Origin: Endozoicomonas sp. G2_2
GTDB taxonomy: Bacteria; Pseudomonadota; Gammaproteobacteria; Nevskiales; Salinisphaeraceae
Direction: 5' to 3'
Assembly: GCF_017744135.1 (NCBI RefSeq)
Contig: NZ_JAGHQU010000015.1
Location: 1 to 64,000, forward strand
DNA length: 64,000 nt
Shown: positions 53,533-62,655 of the stretch, piece after piece
Layout of the letters: each line of letters begins with the position of its first letter
Numbering within the stretch: position 1 is the first letter of the stretch
Notes under the pieces: generated by a model
Seen by the model: the letters and a program-made list of their open reading frames with translations, nothing else
The model's database searches: none
What the model was told of the DNA's origin: nothing
Translations under genes and position numbers: made by a program

Positions 53533-54773
53533 GTCGACCCCTCGTGCGCGTTCGATGATGGGCCGGCCGGCGCCACGGCAAGGCCCATGCTGCGCCGGGC
53601 CATGTCGTCACGCAGCGCCGGCAACAGCGACAGCCCGAACAGGCCCGCGCCGCGTGCGTGATCGAGCCCGGGAATGCGGTTGGAAAACAAACGCACGATG
53701 GCGTCGGTGAAGTTGGCAACGCGATGCTGATCCGGCCGGCGCGCCTCGGCCCAGCCGTTGAGCAGATCGGCGCTGCCCGGGTCGAATTCGGAATCGGTCG
53801 CCAGACGTTCGCGCAGCATGGCCGCGAGCACCAGCGCATCGCGAATCGCCAGGTTGAACCCCTGCGCTGCGGCCGGATGCAGCGCGTGTCCGGCGTTGCC
53901 GATCAACACCGCGCGCTCGACCGCGGCACGCTCACACAGCACGCGCGCCAGCGGATAGCTGCCGCGCGGGCCCGCCAGCGCGAGCGCGCCGAGCCGCTCG
54001 CCGAAGACCGCCTGCATTTCGGCGATGAAATCGTCGTCGCTGGCGGCACACAGTTGCTCGGCGCATTCGCTGGGCAGCGTCCAGACCGCGGCACAGCTTG
54101 CGCGCGTACGCGGCAGCAGCGCGATCGGCCCATCCGGGGTGAAGCGTTCATAGGCACAACCGCCGTGGGCGCGTTCCGGTTCGACGATGGTGATGATCGC
54201 GCGCTGGTGGTAATCATCCGTGCGCGCCCCGATGCCGAGCGCACCGCGCACCGACGAGCGCGCGCCGTCGGCGCCGACCAGCAGGCGGGTTCGCAATGTC
54301 TCGCTCGCCCCGGTCTCGCGCGTGCAGCGGATCTCGATGTGGCCGTTCGTCTCGTCGCGCACGAGCGACTCGAAGCGCGCCGGTGCGACGACGTCGACCT
54401 GCGGCATTGCGGCAAGCCGCGCGCGCAACGCCTCGATCATGGTGAGATTGGGCAGTACGTAACCAAGCGCGGGCAGATCATAGTCGGCCGCGTTCACGCG
54501 CACGGTGCCGAACCGACCTTGCTGGGACACGTGCAGGCGCTTTATCGGCGCGGCGTCGCGCGCCATGTCGCCCCACAGCCCGAGCTGCTCGAACAGCGCG
54601 CGTGTGCCCCAGGCCAGCGCGGTCGTGCGCGCCTGCATGTTGGCATCGGCCGGCGTATCGAACGGCACCGCCTCGACCAGCGCAATCGACAGCCCGGTAT
54701 CGGCCAGCGCACAGGCCAGGCTCGCGCCGGCCAGCCCGCCGCCGACCACGGCGATGTCGTAGTCGCGACTCAC
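53529..54773 (-). CDS. ubiH: 2-octaprenyl-6-methoxyphenol hydroxylase-like FAD monooxygenase
   Basis: This 414-residue paralogue of ubiI also acts in ubiquinone synthesis. Motifs are IAVVGGGLAGASLACALADT, VGADGARSSVRG, and the second FAD motif in GNAGHALHPAAAQGFNLA (AAQGFNL is typical of UbiH). GTG 54773 overlaps the pepP stop (GTGA) and is preferred to the long ORF running into pepP. It is translationally coupled on both sides. Confidence 0.9.
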   Translation of the reverse strand: MSRDYDIAVVGGGLAGASLACALADTGLSIALVEAVPFDTPADANMQARTTALAWGTRALFEQLGLWGDMARDAAPIKRLHVSQQGRFGTVRVNAADYDLPALGYVLPNLTMIEALRARLAAMPQVDVVAPARFESLVRDETNGHIEIRCTRETGASETLRTRLLVGADGARSSVRGALGIGARTDDYHQRAIITIVEPERAHGGCAYERFTPDGPIALLPRTRASCAAVWTLPSECAEQLCAASDDDFIAEMQAVFGERLGALALAGPRGSYPLARVLCERAAVERAVLIGNAGHALHPAAAQGFNLAIRDALVLAAMLRERLATDSEFDPGSADLLNGWAEARRPDQHRVANFTDAIVRLFSNRIPGLDHARGAGLFGLSLLPALRDDMARRSMGLAVAPAGPSSNAHEGST

Positions 54774-56122
54774 GCGCCGCCTCCGGACTGACCCTGTGCC
54801 ATCAACGCCTCTATTTCGTCGGCATCCTTGGGTACGTCCGAGGTCAGCACGTCGCAGCCGTCGTCCGTAATCACGATGTCGTCCTCGACACGGATGCCGG
54901 TACTCCAGAAGCGCCGCGGCGCGGTTTCGCTGCCGGCCTGCACATACAGGCCCGGCTCCACGGTCAGCGCCATGCCCGGCTCGAGCAGCCGCCATTCGTC
55001 GCCGCTCTTGTAATCGCCGACGTCGTGCACATCCATGCCGATCCAGTGGCTGGTGCCGTGCATGAAGAAGCTGCGATATCGCTCGGTCTCGATAACGTCC
55101 TCGACATCGCCCTCCAGCAGCCCGAGCCGCACTAGCCCCTCGACGAGCACGTGCAGCGCCGCCTGGTGCACCGCATTGACCGGCTCGCCGGGCCGAGCGG
55201 CATCGATGGCGGCACGGTTGGCGGCCAGCACCACGTCGTAGAGTTCGCGCTGCGCGGTGGTGAACCGGCCGTTGACCGGGAAGGTCCGGGTGATGTCGCC
55301 GGCGTAGCCGCGGTACTCGGCGCCGGCATCGATGAGCACCAGATCGCCGTCCTTCATCGGCGCGGCGTTCTCGATGTAATGGAGCACGCACGCGTTCTCG
55401 CCCGCGCCGACAATGCTGGGATAGGCCCAGCTCATGCCGTCCATCTCGAATTCGTAGTGCAGCACCGCCGCGAGCTGGTACTCGTGCATGCCCGGCCGCA
55501 CTGCACGCATCGCGGCGGCATGGGCGCGCGCCGAGGTCGCCGCGGCTTCGCGCATGAGATCCACTTCGGCCGCGGACTTGCGCAGACGCATCTCGTGAAG
55601 GATGCGGTCGAGCGACACGATTTCATTGGGCGGCGTGGCCCGGCGGCCCTGGCTGCGCAGCTTTTCCATGCGGCGCAGCACGTCGTGCTCGAATTCCTTG
55701 TGTGTGCCCAGGGTGATGTAAAGCCGCTGCCGGCCGTCGAGCAGCTTGGCGAGCCAGTCGTCGAAGTCGTCGATATCGTAGGCACTGTCGGCCCCGTACC
55801 AGGCCATCGCGCCTTCGGGGCCGGCACGGCGACCGACCCATATCTCCTGTTCCACATCGCGCTCGCGACAGAACAGCAGATAATCGCCGGCCTCGAAGCC
55901 CGGCGCGATCACGGCGATCGCCTCGGGCTCGGTGAAACCGGTCAGATAGCGAAAGTCGCTGTTCGGCCGGTAGGGATAGTCGACGTCGTTGTTGCGGTTG
56001 CGCTCCGGCGTGGCCGCGATCAGCGCGACCCCGTTCTCGCCGACGACCTGGGCGAGACGACGCCGCCGGGCGGCGTGATCGGTCTGACGATCCTGATGAC
56101 GCAGATGCGACTGATCCCTCAT
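54770..56122 (-). CDS. pepP: Xaa-Pro aminopeptidase (PepP type, M24B)
   Basis: This 450-residue metallo-aminopeptidase cleaves N-terminal residues from X-Pro peptides. The N-terminal domain begins RRRRLAQVVGENGVALI. The C-terminal creatinase-fold domain carries metal ligands in IDAGAEYRGYAGDITRTFP (two Asp), HGTSHWIGMDVHDVG (His), and TVEPGLY and GIRVEDDIVI (Glu). The length matches E. coli PepP. Operon neighbours ygfB and ubiH match E. coli. Confidence 0.93.
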   Translation of the reverse strand: MRDQSHLRHQDRQTDHAARRRRLAQVVGENGVALIAATPERNRNNDVDYPYRPNSDFRYLTGFTEPEAIAVIAPGFEAGDYLLFCRERDVEQEIWVGRRAGPEGAMAWYGADSAYDIDDFDDWLAKLLDGRQRLYITLGTHKEFEHDVLRRMEKLRSQGRRATPPNEIVSLDRILHEMRLRKSAAEVDLMREAAATSARAHAAAMRAVRPGMHEYQLAAVLHYEFEMDGMSWAYPSIVGAGENACVLHYIENAAPMKDGDLVLIDAGAEYRGYAGDITRTFPVNGRFTTAQRELYDVVLAANRAAIDAARPGEPVNAVHQAALHVLVEGLVRLGLLEGDVEDVIETERYRSFFMHGTSHWIGMDVHDVGDYKSGDEWRLLEPGMALTVEPGLYVQAGSETAPRRFWSTGIRVEDDIVITDDGCDVLTSDVPKDADEIEALMAQGQSGGGA

Positions 56123-56206
56123 TCAATCCTTCCTAAGACAAGGGCACTCGCCGAAAGAGCCCGGGTGCAAATGGCGGATACGCGCAAAACGACGCCGACC
56201 GCCAGA

Positions 56207-56752
56207 CTAGTGCAGCGACTCGCGGCTCGTCGGGCCTTCGCGCTTGGGCTGGAGTTCGAGAAAGATCATCTGAACGCCCACGCGGACATATTCGACCAGC
56301 TCGGCGTAATCCGCCTCGGCGGTTTCGGACTGCGCCTCGTCGTCGCTCAGGCCGACCCGGGACAGCTCGGTAAGGTCGCTGACCACCTCGCGAATCTCCG
56401 GCGAGAGACGATCGAGCTCGAACTGACCGCTGTTGCTCAGGCCATACAGAAAGCCGTCGCACCAGCGCCCGAGCGCGCGTACGCGCTGCGCCAGCTCGAC
56501 TTCGTCATCCGGCAGCAGCGGCTTGAAGCCCAGATCCGGATCGAACAACCCTTCCAGCGTCATCTCGCGCAGCGCATCGAGCGCGCTGTCGAGCGTGTCG
56601 GACTGCACGTCCTCGACCGCACGCGCGCCGCTGATTTCGTTGTCGATACACAGCATGCCAGTGAGGATGCCGTGCACCTCGCCCGGCGTCTGTACAGATT
56701 TCGCCTGTGTGAGCCCCACCTGAAGGGCTTCGAAGATGTTGTCCTGACTCAT
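56207..56752 (-). CDS. ygfB: YgfB/UPF0149 family protein
   Basis: This 181-residue helical protein of the UPF0149 family begins ALQVGLTQAKSVQTPGEVHG with GILTGMLC after it. WCDGFLYGLSNSG and EADYAELVEYVRVG are typical. The biochemical role of the family is not established; in Pseudomonas aeruginosa YgfB is reported to repress regulators of antibiotic resistance. It is first in the pepP-ubiH-ubiI operon, as in E. coli. Confidence 0.9.
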   Translation of the reverse strand: MSQDNIFEALQVGLTQAKSVQTPGEVHGILTGMLCIDNEISGARAVEDVQSDTLDSALDALREMTLEGLFDPDLGFKPLLPDDEVELAQRVRALGRWCDGFLYGLSNSGQFELDRLSPEIREVVSDLTELSRVGLSDDEAQSETAEADYAELVEYVRVGVQMIFLELQPKREGPTSRESLH

Positions 56753-56795
56753 CGCGCTTCTCTATTGCAATGCCGCATGGTAGCAAAGCACGCAC

Positions 56796-57239
56796 TCAAG
56801 ACACGCCCGGCGGCGCGCCGAGCAGACACAGATACGCGAGGTTGTAGAAGGCGTGCACGCTCACCGGCACGAACAGGCGACGATGGCGCTCCCACAAGGC
56901 GCCGTACACGAGCGCCGGCACGAACGTGGCCAGCGCCCACCCCGGCGGATGCTGCAACAGGTGTGCAAGCGCGAAACAGGCGGCCGTGAGCAGATTGGCA
57001 CGGGTCAGCGCGCCGACACGTCCGGGCAGGCGCGTCGCCAGCGCGTCGTGCACGCCGAGACGGAATACGATTTCCTCGAGCAGCGGCAGCACGCCCACGG
57101 CCATCAAGAGAGCCGGCGTACCCGGCCACCGCAGGGTCAGCGAAAGCGGCGTGCAAGCCGCCAGCAGCGCGACCGCCGGCAGGGCCGCGGCCAGCGCCAA
57201 GCCATAGCCGCGGTCGCGCCAGGGCGGCGCTACCGGCAC
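56796..57239 (-). CDS. mrtJ: CPBP glutamic-type intramembrane protease (MrtJ-like)
   Basis: This ~147-residue multi-helix protease has all three CPBP motifs in order: EEIVFR (Glu55, Glu56, Arg60), FALAH (Phe89, His93), and HAFYN (His129, Asn133). The neighbour just upstream is a secreted protein with a C-terminal Cys-TM-Arg tail, so this is the dedicated processing enzyme for that tail, the JDVT-CTERM system type. The chosen start, GTG 57239, lies 4 bp after the neighbour's stop; a longer in-frame opening overlaps it. The start is uncertain because the nearby GAGG is too close. Confidence 0.75.
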   Translation of the reverse strand: MPVAPPWRDRGYGLALAAALPAVALLAACTPLSLTLRWPGTPALLMAVGVLPLLEEIVFRLGVHDALATRLPGRVGALTRANLLTAACFALAHLLQHPPGWALATFVPALVYGALWERHRRLFVPVSVHAFYNLAYLCLLGAPPGVS

Positions 57240-57243
57240 GGCC

Positions 57244-58530
57244 TCAGGCCGTACGGCGCCTGCGCAGCGCCGCGCCCGCGGCCCCGACGAGCAGGAGCAT
57301 CCAGAGCGGGTCGAAACGGGCGCTATCGGCCAGGGTGCAACCGCCGCCTCCGCCATCGTCGTCGTCATTGCGCGACGCACTCTCGCCGCCGGCAGCGGTC
57401 ATCTCCATGGGTTCTTCGACGGTGACATCGTCTTCGGTCGCGCCGCCGAGAATCGCGTCGCTGCTGTCGTCCGGGCATTCAACGTCAGTAGCCAACACCC
57501 ATCCCAAGTCCTGCAGCACGCATGACGATAGGCCGATCCCCCCAGAAAGCGACGCATCGACGATAGCGATTGGCTCCATTAGCTGATCTGGGCGCAATGA
57601 TGTATCCCAGTGCGCGATCGAACTCGCGCGGCTGAGCGTGCGGGGCGTGTACAGACGCACGCGACCCTGGTTGGTGCCGGCGGTCAGGGCCGGCGCGCCG
57701 TTGGCGGTCGTGCTCGAACCGCCGAAGACCACGTCGGGCGTGTTGGTGAGGGAGTCGCGCCGTTGCGCGTCGCTGAGATCGGGCCAGAACGGCTGCCCGC
57801 TGACTTTAAGATCCTGGATTTGACTGCTGTAGATATCGGGATAGCGCGCACCGCTGGGCGCACGCGGGAACTGGCCCGGCTGGGTGTCGTCATCACTGGC
57901 CACAGCCACGAGCGACACAAAGCCGAGACCGTGCGTGAGTTCGTGGCCGACCGTGCTCACGAAGCTCGGCTGATCGTCGGGCGTGGCTCCGTCGATGCCG
58001 TAGTACCAGCCCTGCCCGCCCAGGCAATTGGCGTTGCTGTCGAGGCCCGGATTGAAGCGTGCCGCCACGTCGTTGACAGTGTTGGCGACCCGGCGGCCGC
58101 GTAACGCGTTGGCCAGTGCCAGCGGGTAGAAAGTGTTCGCTTCGCGGCTTCGCTGCGGCGCGAAATTGGCCACGAAGGTCGCCGGCGAAGCGCTGGCCAG
58201 GGTAGCCGCGGTACGTCCGCAGGCGAGACTGTCGTCGAACGTCGCCTCGATACGGATCGGCACGCTGCTCTGGACCCGGCTGCCGAGAATCGATGCCGCA
58301 TAGCGGAACGCGATGCGGCGCTGTTCGCCCAGGGTCTCGCCGTCGTTGCCGCCCACCGGGGTCGCCGGCGTCGGGTCGTTGAAACCATTGTCGGCATCGT
58401 CGCCGACCACCAGAACGATCTCCGCCGCGCTCGCGCTGGCGCTCATGAACGCCATTGCGGTAACCGCCGGCACGGCCCAGCCGAGGCTGCGCCCCAGGTG
58501 CTGGCCAATCAATGTCTGGAGCGCGCGCAT
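57244..58530 (-). CDS. Secreted zinc metalloprotease with JDVT-CTERM-type sorting tail
   Basis: This 428-residue exported protein has a signal peptide (~1-36, cleaving near SASA-AE), a globular domain with the zincin motif GHELTHGLGF (His196, Glu197, His200), an acidic/Asp-Gly linker (~373-397), and a tripartite C-terminus: GGGGGC (Cys398), a hydrophobic helix (PLWMLLLVGAAGAAL), and LRRRR. That tail is a protein-sorting signal, cut by an intramembrane protease, here encoded next door. After cutting, Cys398 is probably lipidated or otherwise anchored. GGGAGG precedes ATG 58530. The 5' end overlaps the gene upstream by 22 bp. Confidence 0.8.
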   Translation of the reverse strand: MRALQTLIGQHLGRSLGWAVPAVTAMAFMSASASAAEIVLVVGDDADNGFNDPTPATPVGGNDGETLGEQRRIAFRYAASILGSRVQSSVPIRIEATFDDSLACGRTAATLASASPATFVANFAPQRSREANTFYPLALANALRGRRVANTVNDVAARFNPGLDSNANCLGGQGWYYGIDGATPDDQPSFVSTVGHELTHGLGFVSLVAVASDDDTQPGQFPRAPSGARYPDIYSSQIQDLKVSGQPFWPDLSDAQRRDSLTNTPDVVFGGSSTTANGAPALTAGTNQGRVRLYTPRTLSRASSIAHWDTSLRPDQLMEPIAIVDASLSGGIGLSSCVLQDLGWVLATDVECPDDSSDAILGGATEDDVTVEEPMEMTAAGGESASRNDDDDGGGGGCTLADSARFDPLWMLLLVGAAGAALRRRRTA

Positions 58531-58907
58531 AGCGCCTCCCGTTCGCTTTCGCTGGGCGCGCTGTCGGCATGCCCCATGCGCAGGGTGCCGTCATCGCACC
58601 GCACGGCCTGCATCGCAGGGGCGGCGTCGGGCGCCGGCGTGAGCATTTCGTCGCCCTCGTCGTTGGTCCAGGCCTTCGGCTGGCCCGGACGCGTGCGCTG
58701 ACTCGCACCGTCGGCGTCATCGCCGGGCTCGGCCTGCCCGGGCGGGGGCGCGTCGAGTATTTCGCCGGTCTCGGGGTCGATATGAATCTGCTGTTGCGCC
58801 GATTGCGCCTGCGCATCGGCGGCCTGTATCGCGCCGATCGACAGCACGCCTGCGAGGCCCAGCGAAACGACCGCCAGCGCTGCCGCCAAGGCTGACCGTG
58901 TTTTCAT
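58509..58907 (-). CDS. Small secreted protein of unknown function
   Basis: This 132-residue protein has a signal peptide (MKTRSALAAALAVVSLGLAG) and a Pro/Asp-rich mature part beginning HIDPETGEILDAPPPGQ; there are two Cys residues near the end. No family is recognised. It precedes the sorted metalloprotease on the same strand and overlaps its start by 22 bp, so the two are coupled. It may be a pro-domain-like or inhibitor partner, but nothing in the sequence proves this. Confidence 0.65.
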   Translation of the reverse strand: MKTRSALAAALAVVSLGLAGVLSIGAIQAADAQAQSAQQQIHIDPETGEILDAPPPGQAEPGDDADGASQRTRPGQPKAWTNDEGDEMLTPAPDAAPAMQAVRCDDGTLRMGHADSAPSESEREALCARSRH

Positions 58908-59027
58908 GTCTGTATTCCCGTTTTCGGATCTGTGCACGTGTGCGACGCCTTCTTCGTGCGCGTCTGCACGCAGGTATACCATGATCGCCTTGCAAAAAAG
59001 ATGCGCGCGCAACAGGGAAACGCGATC

Positions 59028-60203
59028 ATGGCAGCACTGGATTGGCAGGACACGCTGGCCACGTTGATCGGTCATCGCACGATCAGCAGCGGCAACGCCG
59101 CGCTGGATTGCGGCAACCGCGACGCCGTGGACGACCTGGCGGCCCGCCTCGAAGCGGTCGGTTTCGAGTGCAGCATCACCCCCATGCCGGGCCGCGACGA
59201 CAAGGTGAATCTCCTTGCCCGGCTTGGCCCGGCCGAACGTGCCGCGGGCCATGGCCTCGTATTCGCCGGCCATATCGATACCGTGCCCTATGACGACACG
59301 GGCTGGGACAGCGACCCGTTCGTGCTGACCGAGCGCGACGACAAGCTGTTCGGGCTGGGCACCTGCGACATGAAAGGCTTCATCGCCATCGCTGCCGGCG
59401 TGGCCAGCGAATACGCGGCCCGCGATCTCGTAGCACCCATCAGTCTGCTCGTGTCCGCCGACGAGGAATGCGGCATGGACGGCGCACGCGCCCTGCTCGA
59501 CGCGCATCGCGAACACGGCCATCGCCCGGGACGGTACTGCGTGATCGGCGAGCCGACCACTCTGGTGCCGATCCGCCAGCACAAGGGCATCTTCATGGAA
59601 ACGATCGAAGTCCACGGGGCTTCGGGGCATTCCAGTAATCCGGCGCTGGGCGTCAATGCGATCGAAGGCATGTATCGCGCGTTGAGCGCAATTCGCGAAC
59701 TGCGCGACGAGCTGGCCGAACGCCAGCGCATCGCCGGTTTTCCCGTGCCGCACGCGACGCTCAACCTGGGCGCCATCAGCGGCGGCGACAACGCCAACCG
59801 CATCCCCGCGCGCTGTCGCCTGGATATCGACCTGCGTTTTCTGCCCGGCATGACCATCGACACGCTGCGCGCCGAGCTGCGCGAGCGCGTCGACGCCGCG
59901 CTGGCAGGCAGCGATTGTCGCATTCGTTTTCGCGAGCTGTTCGCCGGCACGCCGGCGTTCGAAACCGCGGGCGATTCGCCGATCGTGACCGCCTGCGAAG
60001 CGCTGACCGGCCGCGACGCGACGGCCGTGGATTTCGGCACCGAGGGCGCGTTCTACAACGCTATGGGCATGGACAGCGTGATTCTCGGCCCCGGCGACAT
60101 CGCCCAGGCGCACCAGCCCAACGAGTATCTCGCGCTCGATCGCGTTGCGCCGATGCAGCGCATCCTGCACGGGCTCGTCGCGCGCTTCTGCCTCGCCGAA
60201 TAA
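59028..60203 (+). CDS. argE: Acetylornithine deacetylase
   Basis: This 391-residue M20-family metallohydrolase makes ornithine in arginine synthesis. Metal ligands are visible in FAGHIDTVPYDD (His, Asp), GLGTCDMKG (Asp), SADEECGMDGA (Glu), and the final His near GPGDIAQAHQPNEYL. The dimerisation domain starts near HKGIFMETIEVHGASGHSS. ATG 59028 follows AGGGA; earlier starts at 59001 and 58932 are less well supported. argA follows 18 bp later. Confidence 0.9.
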   Translation: MAALDWQDTLATLIGHRTISSGNAALDCGNRDAVDDLAARLEAVGFECSITPMPGRDDKVNLLARLGPAERAAGHGLVFAGHIDTVPYDDTGWDSDPFVLTERDDKLFGLGTCDMKGFIAIAAGVASEYAARDLVAPISLLVSADEECGMDGARALLDAHREHGHRPGRYCVIGEPTTLVPIRQHKGIFMETIEVHGASGHSSNPALGVNAIEGMYRALSAIRELRDELAERQRIAGFPVPHATLNLGAISGGDNANRIPARCRLDIDLRFLPGMTIDTLRAELRERVDAALAGSDCRIRFRELFAGTPAFETAGDSPIVTACEALTGRDATAVDFGTEGAFYNAMGMDSVILGPGDIAQAHQPNEYLALDRVAPMQRILHGLVARFCLAE

Positions 60204-60221
60204 GGGCCGCGCCCGCATAAT

Positions 60222-61607
60222 ATGACGATGAACACGCGCACCGCCCCGCTACAGGCCGCCGAAACGCCCGACAACGGCGCCGACACGCCCGCGCAGAACG
60301 CCGCGCTGGTCGCGTCGCTGCGCGCGAGCGCGCCCTATGTGCACGCACACCGCGGGCGCACCTTCGTGATTCATATCCCCGGCGAAGCCGCGGCCTCGCC
60401 GGCGTTCGCCGATCTGGTCTACGACATCGCCCTGCTGGCGAGCCTCGGCGTGAAGCTCGTCATCGTGTTCGGCGCACGGCCGCAGATCGATGCGGCCCTG
60501 GCCGACGCCGGCGTGGCCACGCAGTTCGTCGACGGCGTACGCGTGACCGACAGCGCCGCCCTGGCCTGCGTGAAACGCGCCGTCGGCAGCCTGCAGATGG
60601 ACATCGAAGCCTTGCTGTCGACGAGCCTCGCGAGCACGCCGATGGGCGGCGCCCGAATCGCCACGGCGAGCGGCAATCTCGTCACCGCGCGGCCCGTCGG
60701 CATCGCCGGCGGCATCGATCACGGCCATACCGGCGAAGTGCGGCGCATCGACGTGGCGAGCATCAACGCGCATCTGGAACGCGGCGCGATCGTGCTGCTG
60801 TCGTGTATCGGCTATTCGCCGTCTGGCGAGATCTTCAACCTCTACGCCGAAGAAGTGGCGACAGCGACGGCCACCGCACTCTCCGCCGACAAGTTCGTGG
60901 TCCTGCATCCCGGCGCGGCGCTGCACGAGCGGTTTGCGGACACGCCGGCCGAACTCGATCCGCAGGCCGCCCGGCAGCTGCTCGCCGCGCCCGACGCCGC
61001 GCTCGAGCCGGCCGACCGGGCACGCCTGGAAGCGGCGATCGGCGCCTGCCGCGCCGGGGTGGCGCGCGCGCATCTGGTGAGTTTCGACAGTGACGGCGCG
61101 CTGCTGCGCGAGCTCTACTCGCGCGATGGCGCCGGCACCATGATCGCGGCCGACACCTACGACATCACCCGCACCGCCACGCCCGAGGATCTCGGCGGCG
61201 TGCTGGCACTGATCGAGCCACTGGCCGCGGCCGGCATTCTGGTCGGGCGTTCCCGCGAGCAGATCGAGCTGGATATCGGCCATTATCTGGTCATGGAGCG
61301 CGACGGCCTGATCACCGCCTGCTGCGCGCTCATGCCCTACGCCGACGAGGCCGTGGGCGAACTCGCCTGCGTGGCCGTACACCCCGACTATCGCGGTCAG
61401 GACCGCGCCGCCCAGCTGCTCGTCGAAGTCGAGCGCCGCGCCCGGCGTGCGGGGCTGGCGCGCATTTTCGTGCTCACCACCAAGACACCGCACTGGTTCG
61501 TCGAACACGGCTTCTTGGCGGCGGATCTGGACGCCCTGCCTCTGGCCAAGCGCGCGCTCTACAACTACCAGCGCAATTCCGCGGTGCTCATCAAACGTCT
61601 GGCGTGA
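60222..61607 (+). CDS. argA: N-acetylglutamate synthase
   Basis: This 461-residue classical ArgA catalyses the first step of arginine synthesis. Its N-terminal amino-acid-kinase-like domain (FVIHIPGEAAASPAFADLVYDIALLASLGVK region and GGIDHGHTGEVRRID) binds arginine as feedback inhibitor in the family. The C-terminal GNAT domain (~300-461) carries VHPDYRGQDRAAQLL and TKTPHWFVEHGF. ATG 60222 or 60228 are both possible. It is paired with argE. Confidence 0.93.
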   Translation: MTMNTRTAPLQAAETPDNGADTPAQNAALVASLRASAPYVHAHRGRTFVIHIPGEAAASPAFADLVYDIALLASLGVKLVIVFGARPQIDAALADAGVATQFVDGVRVTDSAALACVKRAVGSLQMDIEALLSTSLASTPMGGARIATASGNLVTARPVGIAGGIDHGHTGEVRRIDVASINAHLERGAIVLLSCIGYSPSGEIFNLYAEEVATATATALSADKFVVLHPGAALHERFADTPAELDPQAARQLLAAPDAALEPADRARLEAAIGACRAGVARAHLVSFDSDGALLRELYSRDGAGTMIAADTYDITRTATPEDLGGVLALIEPLAAAGILVGRSREQIELDIGHYLVMERDGLITACCALMPYADEAVGELACVAVHPDYRGQDRAAQLLVEVERRARRAGLARIFVLTTKTPHWFVEHGFLAADLDALPLAKRALYNYQRNSAVLIKRLA

Positions 61608-61617
61608 GTCGGTAGGC

Positions 61618-62367
61618 GTGCGCAAGAGCGGCCACATTCCGCGCGTCTATCTCGACGCGGCCCTTGGCGTGGGCGACATCATCACGCTCGATGACGCGAA
61701 ACGGCATCATCTGGGCACGGTGCTCAGGCTTGGCACCGAGGCGCCGGTCACGCTGTTCAATGGCGACGGCCACGAGTACGCCGCGCATGTCGACCATGCC
61801 GATCGCAAACGCATGACCCTGGCCGTTACCGCGCAACACAGCCCGGAGCGCGAATCGCCGCTGTCGATCACGCTCTACCAGGCCATCGCCCGTGGCGACC
61901 GCATGGACTTCGCTCTGGCCAAGGCCGTCGAACTGGGCGTGACCCGCATCCAGCCGGTGTTCACCGAACGCGGCAAGGTCAAGCTCGAAGGCAGCCGGCT
62001 GGAAAAGAAACAGGCCCACTGGCAGGCGGTGGCCGAATCCGCCGCCGAGCAGAGCGGCCGGCTCGTACGCCCGGCAGTCGCGCCCGCCCTGCCCCTTGCC
62101 GAAACCTTGTCCGACGGGGCGGAAGGCGACTGCCTGCAGCTGATGCTTGCGCCGACAGCGACCGGCGGCCTCGCCTCGATCACGCGAAAAAAATGTATCG
62201 CGCTGCTCGTCGGCCCCGAATCCGGCCTGTCCGACACGGAAATCACCGAGGCGACCCGAACCGGGTGGCAGCCGATCACACTCGGCCCGCGCGTCTTGCG
62301 TACCGAAACCGCCGGCATGGCGGCCCTCGCCGCGCTGCAAACCTGCTGGGGTGACCTCGCCGGCTGA
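61618..62367 (+). CDS. rsmE: 16S rRNA (uracil-1498-N3)-methyltransferase
   Basis: This 249-residue SPOUT methyltransferase has the N-terminal PUA-like part (RVYLDAALGVGDIITLDDAKR), then YQAIARGDRMDFALAKAVELGV, the SAM-knot GPESGLSDTEI, and LGPRVLRTETAGMAAL, hallmarks of RsmE. GTG 61618 is the likely start, 11 bp after argA; the longer opening is inside argA. A weak hairpin (AACCGCG-tcc-CGCGGTT, 62393-62409) follows. Confidence 0.92.
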   Translation: MRKSGHIPRVYLDAALGVGDIITLDDAKRHHLGTVLRLGTEAPVTLFNGDGHEYAAHVDHADRKRMTLAVTAQHSPERESPLSITLYQAIARGDRMDFALAKAVELGVTRIQPVFTERGKVKLEGSRLEKKQAHWQAVAESAAEQSGRLVRPAVAPALPLAETLSDGAEGDCLQLMLAPTATGGLASITRKKCIALLVGPESGLSDTEITEATRTGWQPITLGPRVLRTETAGMAALAALQTCWGDLAG

Positions 62368-62655
62368 GCGGCTTGCATTCGCCAGCTCTTAAAACCGCGT
62401 CCCGCGGTTCGTATCTCTGCGTGCGGAGCAAGCACGGCGATTAGGGCGTTTGGATTGATGCGCGCTCGGCACCGGGTGACTGAAAATTCCCGCCCCCGAC
62501 CGGGCCTGCATTAAACACTTCTTCTCAACCCTAAGAGACGCCGAAACCCGAAGATAATTTGGGAATTACATACCGAACAGGTACAGAGTTTTGCGGATGG
62601 TGCGATTCTTCTACCGAGCGTAATCTTGATCGCCTGTTTCGCGCTGGCCGAGCCC

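Noticed and set aside
53529-55391. 620-residue UbiH with a long N-terminal extension
   Set aside because: The extra ~206 codons run through pepP in another frame; GTG 54773 overlaps the pepP stop and begins at the FAD motif.
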